Assembly (NCBI RefSeq): GCF_002874775.1 | Contig: NZ_CP020991.1 | Span: forward strand, 2,014,015-2,078,014 | Source of the DNA: Monoglobus pectinilyticus | GTDB taxonomy: Bacteria > Bacillota > Clostridia > Monoglobales > Monoglobaceae | Length of the DNA stretch: 64,000 bases | Direction: 5' to 3' | Shown: one piece after another, positions 38,024 through 47,378 of the stretch | Layout of the letters: every line of letters begins with the position of its first letter | How positions within the stretch are numbered: the stretch's first letter is position 1 | The notes under the pieces: model-generated | The model's input: the letters and a program-made list of their open reading frames with translations, nothing else | Told to the model about the DNA's origin: nothing | Database searches by the model: none | Program-made: the position numbers and the translations under genes

Positions 38024-38478
38024 GTATATTCAAATTACATCTTAACAAATTGATAAATTGTAGGCAAGAAGAACAAGCTGTATATTAAATATAAAACTGT
38101 ATTATACAGATATTTAATAATTCTTTAAAGTAAAATATTTAATTGGTTTATTTATAAATTAGTTAAATCAATTTTTTGTGTTGTTAAGCTATGGTAAATC
38201 TAGTATTGTTTAAATTATTTAAATGTTTATATTAAAATCCGTAAAACAATTTTTCATATTAAGTTGATAAAAATGATATAAGTCAGTAAGACGGATGAAT
38301 ATAGCAGTTTAAAGAAGACTGCTATATGTTGATATATTTATGTATTTCATTAACAGAAATAGAGCTGTTACTTATAAGAATAAAATATTTCACTTGTTTA
38401 AATAATAAATAAAAACGTTACGAAAATTTAGATCGTAACGTTTTTTATTTAATTATTTAAACAATGATTTATATGTAA
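38024..38478. other. Intergenic region at the end of the Rhs locus
   Basis: No gene is seen. It contains the tail of the array duplication (to 38077) and a hairpin ATATAGCAGT/ACTGCTATAT at 38299-38327 without a T run. The terminator at 38412-38446 follows. Confidence 0.6.
38412..38446. terminator. Bidirectional terminator before the hybrid kinase gene end
   Basis: AAAACGTTACGA / TCGTAACGTTTT is a 12-bp stem with A and T runs on both sides. It lies 33 bp beyond the stop of the minus-strand kinase gene and downstream of the Rhs locus. Confidence 0.85.
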
Positions 38479-41085
38479 CTAACTCTTTGCCGAGACAGAA
38501 GATTCTATCATTTTATAAAGCTGTTCAGAGTCTATTGGTTTAGCTAAATGCCCATTCATTCCAGCTTCGCCTGCTTTTACCATATCTTCATGAAATGCGT
38601 CTGCTGTCATTGCAATAATAGGAATTGTTTTAGCTTTGGGATGTCCGGATTTTCGAATAGCTTCTGTTGCTTGATATCCATTCATATAAGGCATTTGCAC
38701 GTCCATAAGAATTATGTCATAATCGTCACCGTTTGTTGTGAAGCGTTCTACAGCTTCTTTTCCGTCGCTTACACAGTCAATTTTCATACCTGTCATTTTC
38801 AAAAGTTCAACAGCAATTTCACGGTTAAGCTCATTATCTTCTGCCAGCAATACATTGAGACCATTTAAAACGGGATTTGGCTGATTATCTTTATTGTTTT
38901 TTATTGCTCTTTCAATTCCCGTTACAGTCAGCAGCGTATTATAAAGTGTGGAAGCAAATATAGGTTTTGAAAGGAATGCGTTGGCTCCGGCTTCTCGAGC
39001 CTTTTGTTCAATAGAACTCCAATCATAAGCAGTAATAATAATTATCGTTGTATTAGGACCTACAAATTCACGAACACGGCGTGTCACTTCAATACCATCC
39101 ATGTCCGGCATTTTCCAGTCTATAAGACATACGTCGTATTCTTCTCCAACCTTGTGTGCTGACAGAACCTCATCAACACATTCTGCTCCGGTCATTACCC
39201 ACTTCGATTTGATTCCAAGATTCTCAAGAAGCAATGTAGTATGGATACAACAATCACGATCATCATCAGCGACAAGAACTTTTAATGCTTCCAGTACTCG
39301 ATGATTGTATGAAGACTTTTCTTCTTTAGATTCTGCAGTATCAAAGTCTAATTCGACTTTAAAAGTGCTGCCTTTCTCTAATTCGCTGTTAACCGAGATA
39401 GTCCCGTCCATAAGCGTAACTAAATTTTTGCAGATAGACATTCCGAGACCTGTGCCTCCAAATTGATTGCTTGCGGAAGTGTTTTCTTGCTCAAAAGGAA
39501 GGAATATACGTTTTACAAATTCTTCACTCATGCCTATACCGGTGTCACTTACTGTAAAACGCAGACGTATACGCCCGTTTTTCTTTTGTATCTGCCGTAT
39601 TTCCATGCGGATTGAGCCGCCAGGCGGCGTAAATTTTATTGCATTGGATAGCAAATTAATCAGAATTTGGTTTAGTCTAAGCGAGTCTCCAATTAATATT
39701 GTATCGGTTAGGTCTATCAAAGGCATTGAAAATGTTATACCCTTTTCTGCAGCCTGCGGATATATGATTGATGTGATTGATTCAGCCACGCTTTCCAGGT
39801 TAAAAATCTCGTGGGCGATAGTCATTTTTCCTTCATCAATTTTTGACATATCAAGAACGTCGTTAATAAGTGTCATGAGATGCTTAGATGAGTATCCGAT
39901 TTTTTCCAAACAGTCTTCTACGCGCTTCCTGTCTTCTATGTAGGCGCCCGCGATAGTAGTCATTCCAATTATCGCATTCATTGGCGTCCGAATTTCATGG
40001 CTCATTCTAGAAAGAAAGTTTTGCTTTGCAGCGTTGGCATTCTGAGCGTTTATCAGGGCGTCTTTTAAAGCCTGTTCTTTAATAATTTTTTCAGTTCGAT
40101 CAGAAAGAGAAACAATATAGCGAACTATTTTATCTTGACTGATTTGAGGGAAGCTTTGCGCCAAAATCCAGCGTACTTGTCCGGATGGGTTCTTCATTCT
40201 GAATTCAACGCTTTTGCTTGACGTTGTTCCAGTTGGCTTAATAAACTCCATAAAATCAGTTTTATCTTCATTGATAATCAGATTCAACAAAGAATCTGTT
40301 TCTTTAAATATAGAGCGTTCTTTTATACCGAGAACACGCTGACAGTTATTGCTGACATACTCTAATTCTGCATGCTCTTTGTTATAGATTAAGAAAACTT
40401 CATCTACGTTGGAAGAAAGAATATCAAACAAGTGTTCGCGGTATTGAATCTCGCGAATGTTTTTTCTTTCACGCCAAAAAGCAAATAAAAAGTAAGCCGG
40501 CAGGAAGATAGTGAGTAATAAAGAAGAAAGGATAGCTGTGGTTGCTGTATTAGCGGAATGTTTTTCTAAACCTTTAATTTTTTGATCCGCAAACGCAATG
40601 ATTTTTGTTAGCGCTGCGTCTACAGCGTCATATTTAGGATATATATTTTGCTCTACATATAAAGCTGTTTCTTCTTTAGTCATTGGTAAAATAAGAGGCA
40701 GTGAATCATTTTGAGTGTTTTTTAGGTCATTCATTGCATTAAGCAGTTGGATGGTGTCTTCACTCGGTCCAAGATATTGGTTGGTAATAATTTCAATTGC
40801 ATTATATTGCATATTATAACGGCCGTTTAATAATTGCTGAACATTATCTATCTCCCATGAAGGTTCCGCGACAATATTTAACAGAAAACTTTTCATGTCC
40901 AGCAAACGTGACCGCATTGCACGAGACTCATTTGAGACAGTGTAAGGGTGGTTATAAATCATTGAAGCTGTTTGATGAAGCTGATAAGTAGAAAAAATGC
41001 TGAATGTGGATAGAAATATAGAAAATGCACAAATTATAAACATTACTACTTTTTTGAGTTTGTTTTTTCTTTTTTGCTTACTCAT
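38479..41085 (-). CDS. Hybrid sensor histidine kinase with two receiver domains
   Basis: An 868-residue membrane kinase. A transmembrane segment (about 15-35), an extracellular region of about 145 residues and a second segment (about 185-205) are followed by a PAS domain (about 225-340). The HisKA motif FLSRMSHEIRTPMNAIIGMT has its His at about 363. The ATPase has NLLSNAIKFTPPGGS and FGGTGLGMSI. Two C-terminal receivers have phospho-Asp in VCLIDWKMPDMDG and IILMDVQMPYMNG. No DNA-binding or HPt domain follows, so it signals to another protein. The second ATG (41085) is preferred over 41091 for spacing from AAAGGAG. It stands alone next to the carbohydrate genes; the signal is unknown. Confidence 0.9.
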   Translation of the reverse strand: MSKQKRKNKLKKVVMFIICAFSIFLSTFSIFSTYQLHQTASMIYNHPYTVSNESRAMRSRLLDMKSFLLNIVAEPSWEIDNVQQLLNGRYNMQYNAIEIITNQYLGPSEDTIQLLNAMNDLKNTQNDSLPLILPMTKEETALYVEQNIYPKYDAVDAALTKIIAFADQKIKGLEKHSANTATTAILSSLLLTIFLPAYFLFAFWRERKNIREIQYREHLFDILSSNVDEVFLIYNKEHAELEYVSNNCQRVLGIKERSIFKETDSLLNLIINEDKTDFMEFIKPTGTTSSKSVEFRMKNPSGQVRWILAQSFPQISQDKIVRYIVSLSDRTEKIIKEQALKDALINAQNANAAKQNFLSRMSHEIRTPMNAIIGMTTIAGAYIEDRKRVEDCLEKIGYSSKHLMTLINDVLDMSKIDEGKMTIAHEIFNLESVAESITSIIYPQAAEKGITFSMPLIDLTDTILIGDSLRLNQILINLLSNAIKFTPPGGSIRMEIRQIQKKNGRIRLRFTVSDTGIGMSEEFVKRIFLPFEQENTSASNQFGGTGLGMSICKNLVTLMDGTISVNSELEKGSTFKVELDFDTAESKEEKSSYNHRVLEALKVLVADDDRDCCIHTTLLLENLGIKSKWVMTGAECVDEVLSAHKVGEEYDVCLIDWKMPDMDGIEVTRRVREFVGPNTTIIIITAYDWSSIEQKAREAGANAFLSKPIFASTLYNTLLTVTGIERAIKNNKDNQPNPVLNGLNVLLAEDNELNREIAVELLKMTGMKIDCVSDGKEAVERFTTNGDDYDIILMDVQMPYMNGYQATEAIRKSGHPKAKTIPIIAMTADAFHEDMVKAGEAGMNGHLAKPIDSEQLYKMIESSVSAKS

Positions 41086-41490
41086 TAACATATACTCCTT
41101 TGTCCCCCGAGAATATTTTCGCTATTAGATGATTTAAGGCAGGTTATTTTTCGATCATAATTTTTAATAGAAAAAACATTAAATTTGGACATTTAAAAAT
41201 TATATATACAAGTGTTCAAAATATCTCCCTTGTTATTTTGATTGTACATATGGTAATATTTTATTAATTAAAAAAATACAACACAAACCAACTTGTTATA
41301 TAATTTATATATATACAAGTTTCTAAAACAATTTTAAATTTTTGTGCCTAAATAACAATTTTATGTATATGTAATAGCTGCACCATATTTTGTTAACGTT
41401 TATTATAACACGTATTAAATATAAAAGCAAGATATTATTTAATTCTGATTTTTAATTAATTTTATTGCAGAGGAAAATAAAATAGCGGCA
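41086..41490. other. Intergenic region, no gene seen
   Basis: AT-rich sequence upstream of the hybrid kinase and downstream of the AraC genes. TACAAGTGTTC and TACAAGTTTC-type stretches occur, but I see no clear promoter or RNA gene. Confidence 0.5.
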
Positions 41491-41533
41491 AAACAGCCCT
41501 AATCTGTACGGACTGTACAAATTAAGGCTGTTT
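41491..41533 (-). terminator. Terminator hairpin of the AraC regulator genes
   Basis: AAACAGCC(C)TAAT pairs with ATTAAGGCTGTTT, with an inner GTAC/GTAC stem. It overlaps the last bases of the regulator gene at 41532. The T run after the stem on the minus strand is short. Confidence 0.6.
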
Positions 41534-42326
41534 ACATAGCTGACGTTTTTTTATGTAGAGTGCGATATTCTTTTGGTGTTATATTGAAATTTTTCTTGAA
41601 TACTCTGTTAAATGTGCGGGAGCTTCCGAAACCCGACAATTCACCGATAACAGTAAGAGGCAGTTGTGTTGAGCGAATTAACTTTGCGGCATGTTCAGAT
41701 CTAAGCATACCAATATAAATGTTAAAGCTAGTGTTTAGTTTATCAGAAAATATATTTGTTATTATATGAGGATTTACACCAAATTTATGAGATATATCTT
41801 TGAGAGTAATGTCGTTATTAAAACTTGTTTCTATATATTTTAATATTTTGCACGTTAGATTAAGAGAACCCAGTTTATTTGTTTGAACCAAATCTATACT
41901 TTCTATTAAGTCGGATAACAATATCATACTGCAGCTTAATAATATAATATTATCTGTCTGTGTTAAGATTTGGTTAAATATCATCTTTGATTTATCACCG
42001 GCTGTATTTTGGGAAATTTTATAGTTTTTTTGTTTCAGTATATGTATATTTGGACAAACTTGTTTATATATCTCGGGTTCATATTTTAAAATTAAAATTT
42101 TTGATTTTATGTTATCGCATGTAGAATAACTATGAAGGTATTCCGGAAATATTATAGCTGTATCACCTGTATTAAGAATATATTCATTGTCTTTAATTTT
42201 AATTTTTTGACTACCCTCAATGACTTGACAAATTTCAAGCTGTTCATGAATATGTCCTTTAGTATTTATAGAGTTATTTAATTTATAAATGTTAAGACCG
42301 TTTATAAGTTTAAAATCTGAATTCAT
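41532..42326 (-). CDS. AraC-family transcriptional regulator with cupin sensor
   Basis: A 264-residue regulator. The N-terminal half is an AraC-type cupin (HIHEQLEICQVIEGSQKIKI and LNTGDTAIIFPEYLHSY). The C-terminal half has the two helix-turn-helix units, with the family signature GFGSSRTFNRVFKKNFNITP then KEYR. It lies 36 bp after a paralogous AraC gene, in an apparent two-gene operon divergent from the GH5 gene. It probably responds to a sugar and controls polysaccharide-use genes, a common role for tandem AraC genes beside glycosidases. The effector is unknown. Confidence 0.88.
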   Translation of the reverse strand: MNSDFKLINGLNIYKLNNSINTKGHIHEQLEICQVIEGSQKIKIKDNEYILNTGDTAIIFPEYLHSYSTCDNIKSKILILKYEPEIYKQVCPNIHILKQKNYKISQNTAGDKSKMIFNQILTQTDNIILLSCSMILLSDLIESIDLVQTNKLGSLNLTCKILKYIETSFNNDITLKDISHKFGVNPHIITNIFSDKLNTSFNIYIGMLRSEHAAKLIRSTQLPLTVIGELSGFGSSRTFNRVFKKNFNITPKEYRTLHKKTSAM

Positions 42327-42362
42327 ATTTTACACCCCATATTATAAATACAATATTTTATA

Positions 42363-43181
42363 TTATTTTATAATCAGTTTTTTACGGTATTCTCTGGGAG
42401 TTATTCTGAAATTATTATAAAATGTTCGGTCAAAGGTGCGTACACTGCTAAAACCAGACATGGTACTGATGTTTTCGAGTGAGTCGTTGGTACTTCGGAT
42501 TAATTTTGCAGCAATATTGCTTCTTATTATGCCTAGGTAAGTTCTGAAATTAACTCCGATTTGCTCAGAAAAAATTTTAGAAACAGTGAATTTATTAATA
42601 TATAATTCTTTTGATAGTGTGTCAAGAGTTATATTTTCACGGTAGTGTTCCTCGATATATGATATTATTTTATATTCATTGCTGATTTTTATATTATTAT
42701 TATTAATTGGGATTGGCTCAAGTTGATTAATGAGTTTTTTTACTGCTATTGTACAGTAGAAAAACTGACGAATTTCAGAAAAATCTTCTATCATGTATTT
42801 GAAAATTTGTGACATGAAATCATCTATTTGATTTTTATATATTTTGTATTGATTAAAGGTGTAGTTATCGAAAAACTCTTTAAATTCTTGTATACGCTGT
42901 GATTTAAAAATGATACTAACAAATTCGGCGTTTTTATTATATTTGTTGTTTTCCTCAGAATCTATTCGAAAGCAGCTGTGCACATATCCAGGAGGTATGA
43001 GTACAGCTTCTCCGGTATTTAAAATATATGTCTGTTCGTTTATAATTAAATGTTGTATACCGCTGAATAAGTATATTATTTCAACTGAATTATGGATATG
43101 AGGCAGAAATTTAACTTCGCGTTTGTTATGAATAATACGAATATCTTTTGTATTGAGTTCATAATATGGCTCGTTTGACAT
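42363..43181 (-). CDS. AraC-family transcriptional regulator with cupin sensor
   Basis: A 272-residue paralogue of the next gene: a cupin region (FLPHIHNSVEIIYLFSG and LNTGEAVLIPPGYVHSC) and the helix-turn-helix signature GFSSVRTFDRTFYNNFRITP then REYRKK. It is the first gene of the two-regulator operon and starts 245 bp from the divergent GH5 gene. The intergenic region carries four copies of a short motif in paired, phased arrangement (43241-43335), likely the binding site of one of these regulators. Confidence 0.89.
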   Translation of the reverse strand: MSNEPYYELNTKDIRIIHNKREVKFLPHIHNSVEIIYLFSGIQHLIINEQTYILNTGEAVLIPPGYVHSCFRIDSEENNKYNKNAEFVSIIFKSQRIQEFKEFFDNYTFNQYKIYKNQIDDFMSQIFKYMIEDFSEIRQFFYCTIAVKKLINQLEPIPINNNNIKISNEYKIISYIEEHYRENITLDTLSKELYINKFTVSKIFSEQIGVNFRTYLGIIRSNIAAKLIRSTNDSLENISTMSGFSSVRTFDRTFYNNFRITPREYRKKLIIK

Positions 43182-43240
43182 TATAACACCGCCTTTAAAT
43201 ATTCTTTATTTTAATTTTAACACACAAGAAAGATTAAAAC

Positions 43241-43335
43241 AAGACAAAAACAGAGATGAATAAGACAAAAATTGAATACAAATGGTTAAATAAAAAGTTG
43301 ACAATCTTTGTCTGAAACTGCTCCTTTTTTGTCTT
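43241..43335. promoter_or_regulatory. Candidate AraC operator: four phased AAGACAAA half-sites
   Basis: AAGACAAA occurs on the plus strand at 43241 and 43262, and in reverse (TTTGTCTG and TTTGTCTT) at 43307 and 43328. Within each pair the spacing is exactly 21 bp, two helical turns, as expected for the two helix-turn-helix units of AraC proteins. The right pair touches the -35 of the GH5 promoter; the left pair lies near the start of the regulator gene. The protein assignment is inference. Confidence 0.6.
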
Positions 43336-43362
43336 GTTAATAAAATACGGATATGTTATATT
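43334..43362 (+). promoter_or_regulatory. Promoter of the GH5 gene
   Basis: TTGTTA (43334-43339) and TATATT (43357-43362) are 17 bp apart and 65 bp before the ATG. The last operator half-site overlaps the -35, a position typical for class II activation. Confidence 0.55.
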
Positions 43363-43426
43363 GACTTTAGATAAACCGGTTGAAATCATCTAAAAATTAA
43401 TTTTTAAATTGAAAGGAGAATTTAAG

Positions 43427-46400
43427 ATGATAAGAAGATTGTTTTGTGTTTTAGCAGTAATGTGTATGGTGATGGCATTAGCGGTTACGCCTGTTTGCGC
43501 AGAATATCCCAGTAAGCTTTCAGCAAGAGAATTATTGAAACTATCTTTAGATTACTGCAGCAGTATGGATCAAAGTAAATATATAAATGAAACATGGGAT
43601 GTGTTTAATGAAGCGTTAGAAAACGCATGGAAGATATATAATAATTCCGGAGCTTCTGAAGTGGACATGACTACAGCAAGAGGAAGTCTGGAAAAAGAGA
43701 AATCAAGATTAAAATTTGTGCAGTCTGATGAGCCTGAAGATCCATTAAGTTTTCGTTTATTAGATAAGAATGAAGTTGTGAATGAAATGGGAGTAGGCTG
43801 GAATCTTGGAAACACTATGGATGGAACGAGCAACGATTGGAGCGACGGATATATGATTCCGTGCGAAACAGGCTGGCAACCCAATGTGACTACTAAAGAA
43901 ATGATTAAATCTATTCATGATGCTGGTTTTAATACAATTCGTATTCCGATTACGTGGGGAACAATGATTGATGATGAAGATGGGTATTCTATAAATCCGG
44001 ATTGGATTTCAAGAGTTCAGGATATAGTTGACTACTGTATTGATTTGGATATGTATGCAATAATAAATATACATCATGACGGCGCTGAACAATACGGATG
44101 GCTTCGCGTTGCGGCAGACGACATAGATAGTGTATATGAAAAATTTGAAGGAACGTGGAGAAGTATTGCTTCATATTTTAAAAACTATGATGAGCATTTA
44201 ATCTTTGAGTCAATAAATGAACTGACATGTATGGAAGGGGATATGAAAAATTCCAGTCAGGCTAAAGCCTATGATATACCTATAATTGTTAACTTAAATC
44301 AAATCTTTGTAAATGTGGTTCGCTCAACCGGATCAAACAATCTTTATCGCTATTTGTCGGTTGCATCCCATTATGCAAATGGGGGAACTGAGGATAATTT
44401 CATTATGCCTGAAGATACATATAATATTGATAATAGATTGATGTTTACAACCCATATTTATAAAAACAATACTGCTGTATCTTGGAAATATGATGAAGCT
44501 TATGAAGTTATTAATGTTTTGAAAAAAATATGTAAAAAGTTTTCTGATTATCCGATTATATTAGCTGAATATGGAAATAGATATCACGAGTTTCAAGGTA
44601 ATCCTTCGGGGGCAAATGATATACAGCGAGGATACTATGATGAAATAGTAACGAAAGGAAGCAAAGTTTGTGGTGCTGTTCCTTGTGTGTGGGACAATGG
44701 AACAGGAGGAGACTTTTCTATATGGGACAGAGTCAATAATAAACCGATATGGAAGAATATTACCGATAGTATGATGAGGGGACATTATATTGAGCCTTCC
44801 GAGTTGAATTTAAATGATGTAAATCTGACAGATATAATTGAAAATCCTCAAATTAATAAAATAACTGATATAAGCGGACTGCCTGATAGTTTAACACTGG
44901 AATACGGTGAGGTTAAAAATCTAAATTTTAATACTGAGCCTGCAGAAACAAATGATGTATTGTTATGGAAGTCATCAGATGATAGTATAGTTACTGTACA
45001 TAGAGGAATTATGCGTGCAAGAGCTGTAGGGTCTGTGACAATTACGGCTTTTTCTCAGAGCGGAAGCTGTGAAAAAACATTTGCTGTTACTGTAAAGCCG
45101 TCAATTTCTGATGTTCCTGCAAATGAAATATTGACTGCTAAAGACAAGTATGAAATAGGTGAAAATAGAGCGGAATATATAAATGCCCAAATATTACCAT
45201 CAGAATCTGATGATGATTTAATATATGTTTCAGATGATGATTCTATTGTTACAGTAAATAAATTTGGAAAAATGGTAGGTGTCAAAATAGGTAAAGCACA
45301 GGTGACGGTTCAATCTGCAAGCGGTCTTAAAAAGAAAATAGATATAGAGGTTGTAGACGCTGAACCATATTACCAGGAGATTGAGGAGACAATAAAATCT
45401 TTAAAGTTTGAAGACGATGGAAAATCTGATACAATTCCACTGCCAACTGTGGATGGGTATAAGTTTGAATGGAAGACAAATACCAACGACAAATATTCAT
45501 ATGTGAATGATGGAGGAGCCATTACTGTTATTAGGCCCGCGTATGGAGAAGCAAGTGTTGAGTCAAGTGTAAAGGTAACAGCCTATAATGAAATTACCGG
45601 ATATAGTTTAACATCAACTGTAAAATTTAATATCAGTCCTTATATTAATACCGATGGTTCCGGAAGTGTTAAGTGTAATTTTTATCTTGACAATAAATAT
45701 AAAGATGACGAAACTTTTGTTATAAAGTTCTATAAAAAGGGCGCTTTAGTAAAGAGTTCTTCTGTATCTGTTCCTTCAAATGTTAATATATACAGTGAAT
45801 CTATAAGTGGTATCCCGAACGGAGATTATATAGTAAAATTTACGCCTATGAGTGATGTTATGAGAGTAAAGGAGTCGTCACAAGAAGTTAATATTATTCC
45901 TGATAATGAAACGAGTTTAAATGTATTAGCTGCACAAATGGTGTATACAAATATTAAAGCGTGTGAAAGCATTAGTCCAACTGATAATATTACAGTAATT
46001 GATTTTCTTGAAAAAATGACTGATAAAGAACGTCAGGATTTTAAAAATTCAAAGACGATAAGATTAAATTACACGGTTGTAGTATCTCCGGAAAACATTA
46101 GTAATACTGCATTTATAGATATACTGGGAGGAGATATTCCTGTTGAGTATCAGGCAAGTTCGGACAGTTCGAGATATACACGTTTGAGAATATACAAAAG
46201 ATGGAATCAGCTTGATATGATTGATGGAACTTTGGCTAACTGCAGCGGTTCTAAGGATATAGAAGGGCACCAAAAATTAAATATTGGCGGAAAGTTTCAA
46301 GATGGAACTATAGAATATCAAATCTCGCTTCTAATTGATTATGAGAATCAAACAATTACACAAGGAACAAAATCGTCTGTTGGTTCTAGTGACTTTATTT

Positions 46401-46801
46401 TTACAGGTTTTCCGGCTGACGCAGATAGATCAAAGCTTAACCTTATTGCGTATAATAATTTGGGAACACAAGAAGTATATACGATAAAAGATGTTACTTT
46501 ATCGTTTGAGCAATTGGTTTATCCGGAAGTTGATGATTTTAAGTATTCAATAGTTAGTATTAATAGAAATGCAAATAACGTTGAGGTATCAGTAGAGGGC
46601 GAAGGAGAGGCAAAACTTATCTTAGCTTTATACAATGGTTCTGACATTTTGTTAAAGACTGATATGAAAGAGATTAACGGAACAGGAACTTATGATTTTA
46701 TGGATTATATAAATAGTGAAGAACCAAATATATCACTGAAAGCATTTTTATGGAAAAATACTGATGAGATAATACCAATATCAATGCCTTTATCATACTA
46801 A
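43427..46801 (+). CDS. Secreted GH5 glycoside hydrolase (cellulase family) with Ig-like and shared C-terminal modules
   Basis: A 1124-residue secreted endo-glycanase. ATG 43427 is chosen because AAGGAG (43413) is 8 bp upstream and a signal peptide (MIRRLFCVLAVMCMVMALAV, ending VCAEY) follows. Residues about 31-98 resemble a FIVAR module. The GH5 domain (about 108-445) has GVGWNLGNTMDG, TIRIPITW, IINIHHDG, FESINEL (acid/base Glu265), THIY, LAEYGNR (nucleophile Glu381) and VWDNGTGG. Two Big_2-type Ig domains (about 475-645) follow. An Ig-like, a prealbumin-like and a lectin-like module (about 648-1030) match the tail of the GH95-CE8 enzyme. A final 90-residue module resembles the one between that enzyme's linkers. 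The substrate is probably a plant beta-glucan or mannan. Confidence 0.9.
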   Translation: MIRRLFCVLAVMCMVMALAVTPVCAEYPSKLSARELLKLSLDYCSSMDQSKYINETWDVFNEALENAWKIYNNSGASEVDMTTARGSLEKEKSRLKFVQSDEPEDPLSFRLLDKNEVVNEMGVGWNLGNTMDGTSNDWSDGYMIPCETGWQPNVTTKEMIKSIHDAGFNTIRIPITWGTMIDDEDGYSINPDWISRVQDIVDYCIDLDMYAIINIHHDGAEQYGWLRVAADDIDSVYEKFEGTWRSIASYFKNYDEHLIFESINELTCMEGDMKNSSQAKAYDIPIIVNLNQIFVNVVRSTGSNNLYRYLSVASHYANGGTEDNFIMPEDTYNIDNRLMFTTHIYKNNTAVSWKYDEAYEVINVLKKICKKFSDYPIILAEYGNRYHEFQGNPSGANDIQRGYYDEIVTKGSKVCGAVPCVWDNGTGGDFSIWDRVNNKPIWKNITDSMMRGHYIEPSELNLNDVNLTDIIENPQINKITDISGLPDSLTLEYGEVKNLNFNTEPAETNDVLLWKSSDDSIVTVHRGIMRARAVGSVTITAFSQSGSCEKTFAVTVKPSISDVPANEILTAKDKYEIGENRAEYINAQILPSESDDDLIYVSDDDSIVTVNKFGKMVGVKIGKAQVTVQSASGLKKKIDIEVVDAEPYYQEIEETIKSLKFEDDGKSDTIPLPTVDGYKFEWKTNTNDKYSYVNDGGAITVIRPAYGEASVESSVKVTAYNEITGYSLTSTVKFNISPYINTDGSGSVKCNFYLDNKYKDDETFVIKFYKKGALVKSSSVSVPSNVNIYSESISGIPNGDYIVKFTPMSDVMRVKESSQEVNIIPDNETSLNVLAAQMVYTNIKACESISPTDNITVIDFLEKMTDKERQDFKNSKTIRLNYTVVVSPENISNTAFIDILGGDIPVEYQASSDSSRYTRLRIYKRWNQLDMIDGTLANCSGSKDIEGHQKLNIGGKFQDGTIEYQISLLIDYENQTITQGTKSSVGSSDFIFTGFPADADRSKLNLIAYNNLGTQEVYTIKDVTLSFEQLVYPEVDDFKYSIVSINRNANNVEVSVEGEGEAKLILALYNGSDILLKTDMKEINGTGTYDFMDYINSEEPNISLKAFLWKNTDEIIPISMPLSY

Positions 46802-46950
46802 TATTTATATTATTATAGATTGTAAAGTTGGTATATAATTAGAATTAGAAAAATGATTATTTATAATTAAATTTGACAGAAGCTTTTTTTATAAAGTTTA
46901 TTAAATAATTTATTAGTTTTATGGATGAGAATCATATTGGATTAAATAAT
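46802..46950. other. Short intergenic region, no gene seen
   Basis: AT-rich sequence after the GH5 stop codon with no clear terminator of its own on the plus strand other than the shared hairpin at 46951-46981. Confidence 0.5.
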
Positions 46951-46981
46951 AAAAAACCATTGCTTTAAGCAATGGTTTTTT
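46951..46981. terminator. Terminator shared by the tRNA-Ser genes and the GH5 gene
   Basis: AAAAAACCATTGCTT / AAGCAATGGTTTTTT is an almost perfect palindrome. On the minus strand it directly follows the CCA end of tRNA-Ser(GCU); on the plus strand it ends the GH5 transcript. Confidence 0.88.
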
Positions 46982-47073
46982 TGGCGGAGATGGAGAGATT
47001 TGAACTCTCGCGCCGCGTTAACGACCTATACCCTTAGCAGGGGCACCTCTTCAGCCAACTTGAGTACATCTCC
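46982..47073 (-). tRNA. tRNA-Ser (anticodon GCU)
   Basis: On the minus strand GGAGATG pairs with CATCTCC as acceptor stem, followed by discriminator G and an encoded CCA. The anticodon arm CCCCTGCTAAGGGT shows GCT. A long variable arm follows (class II tRNA), then GAGAGTTCAAATCTCTC as the T arm. It decodes AGC/AGU. Confidence 0.95.
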
Positions 47074-47173
47074 GAATTCGCTGCAGTTAATTTTAACTAA
47101 ACCGCTCTGTATTAAATTTGAAAAAAACGACACAGAAGTTTATCCTGTGCCATAGCGCCTTTATAAAAAGGAA

Positions 47174-47260
47174 TGGCGGAGAGGCAGAGATTCGAACTCT
47201 GGGTGCTTTCGCATCACTAGTTTTCAAGACTAGCTCCTTAAACCGCTCGGACACCTCTCC
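47174..47260 (-). tRNA. tRNA-Ser (anticodon UGA)
   Basis: On the minus strand the acceptor stem GGAGAGG / CCTCTCC carries discriminator G and encoded CCA. The anticodon arm CTAGTCTTGAAAACTAG shows TGA. A long variable arm with a GCGAAAGC loop and T arm CAGAGTTCGAATCTCTG are present. It decodes UCA and related Ser codons. It is 100 bp upstream of the other tRNA-Ser gene and probably co-transcribed. Confidence 0.95.
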
Positions 47261-47378
47261 GTATTATACGACTTTTAGGACAAACCTATCACGTCGCGAC
47301 TTGATAAGTATACCATATACTAGAAAGGTTTGTCAACACTTTTTTTAAAATTTTTTTAATTTTTATATGACTTTTTTT

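Larger units (their letters stand above)
35316..38077 (+). repeat. Module array, copy 2 of the tandem duplication
   Basis: Repeats 28354-31154 in order. The similarity to copy 1 ends at GAACAAG (38071-38077), which is exactly where element R3 begins in copy 1. Copy 2 therefore preserves the junction without the element or the Rhs fragment. Confidence 0.85.
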
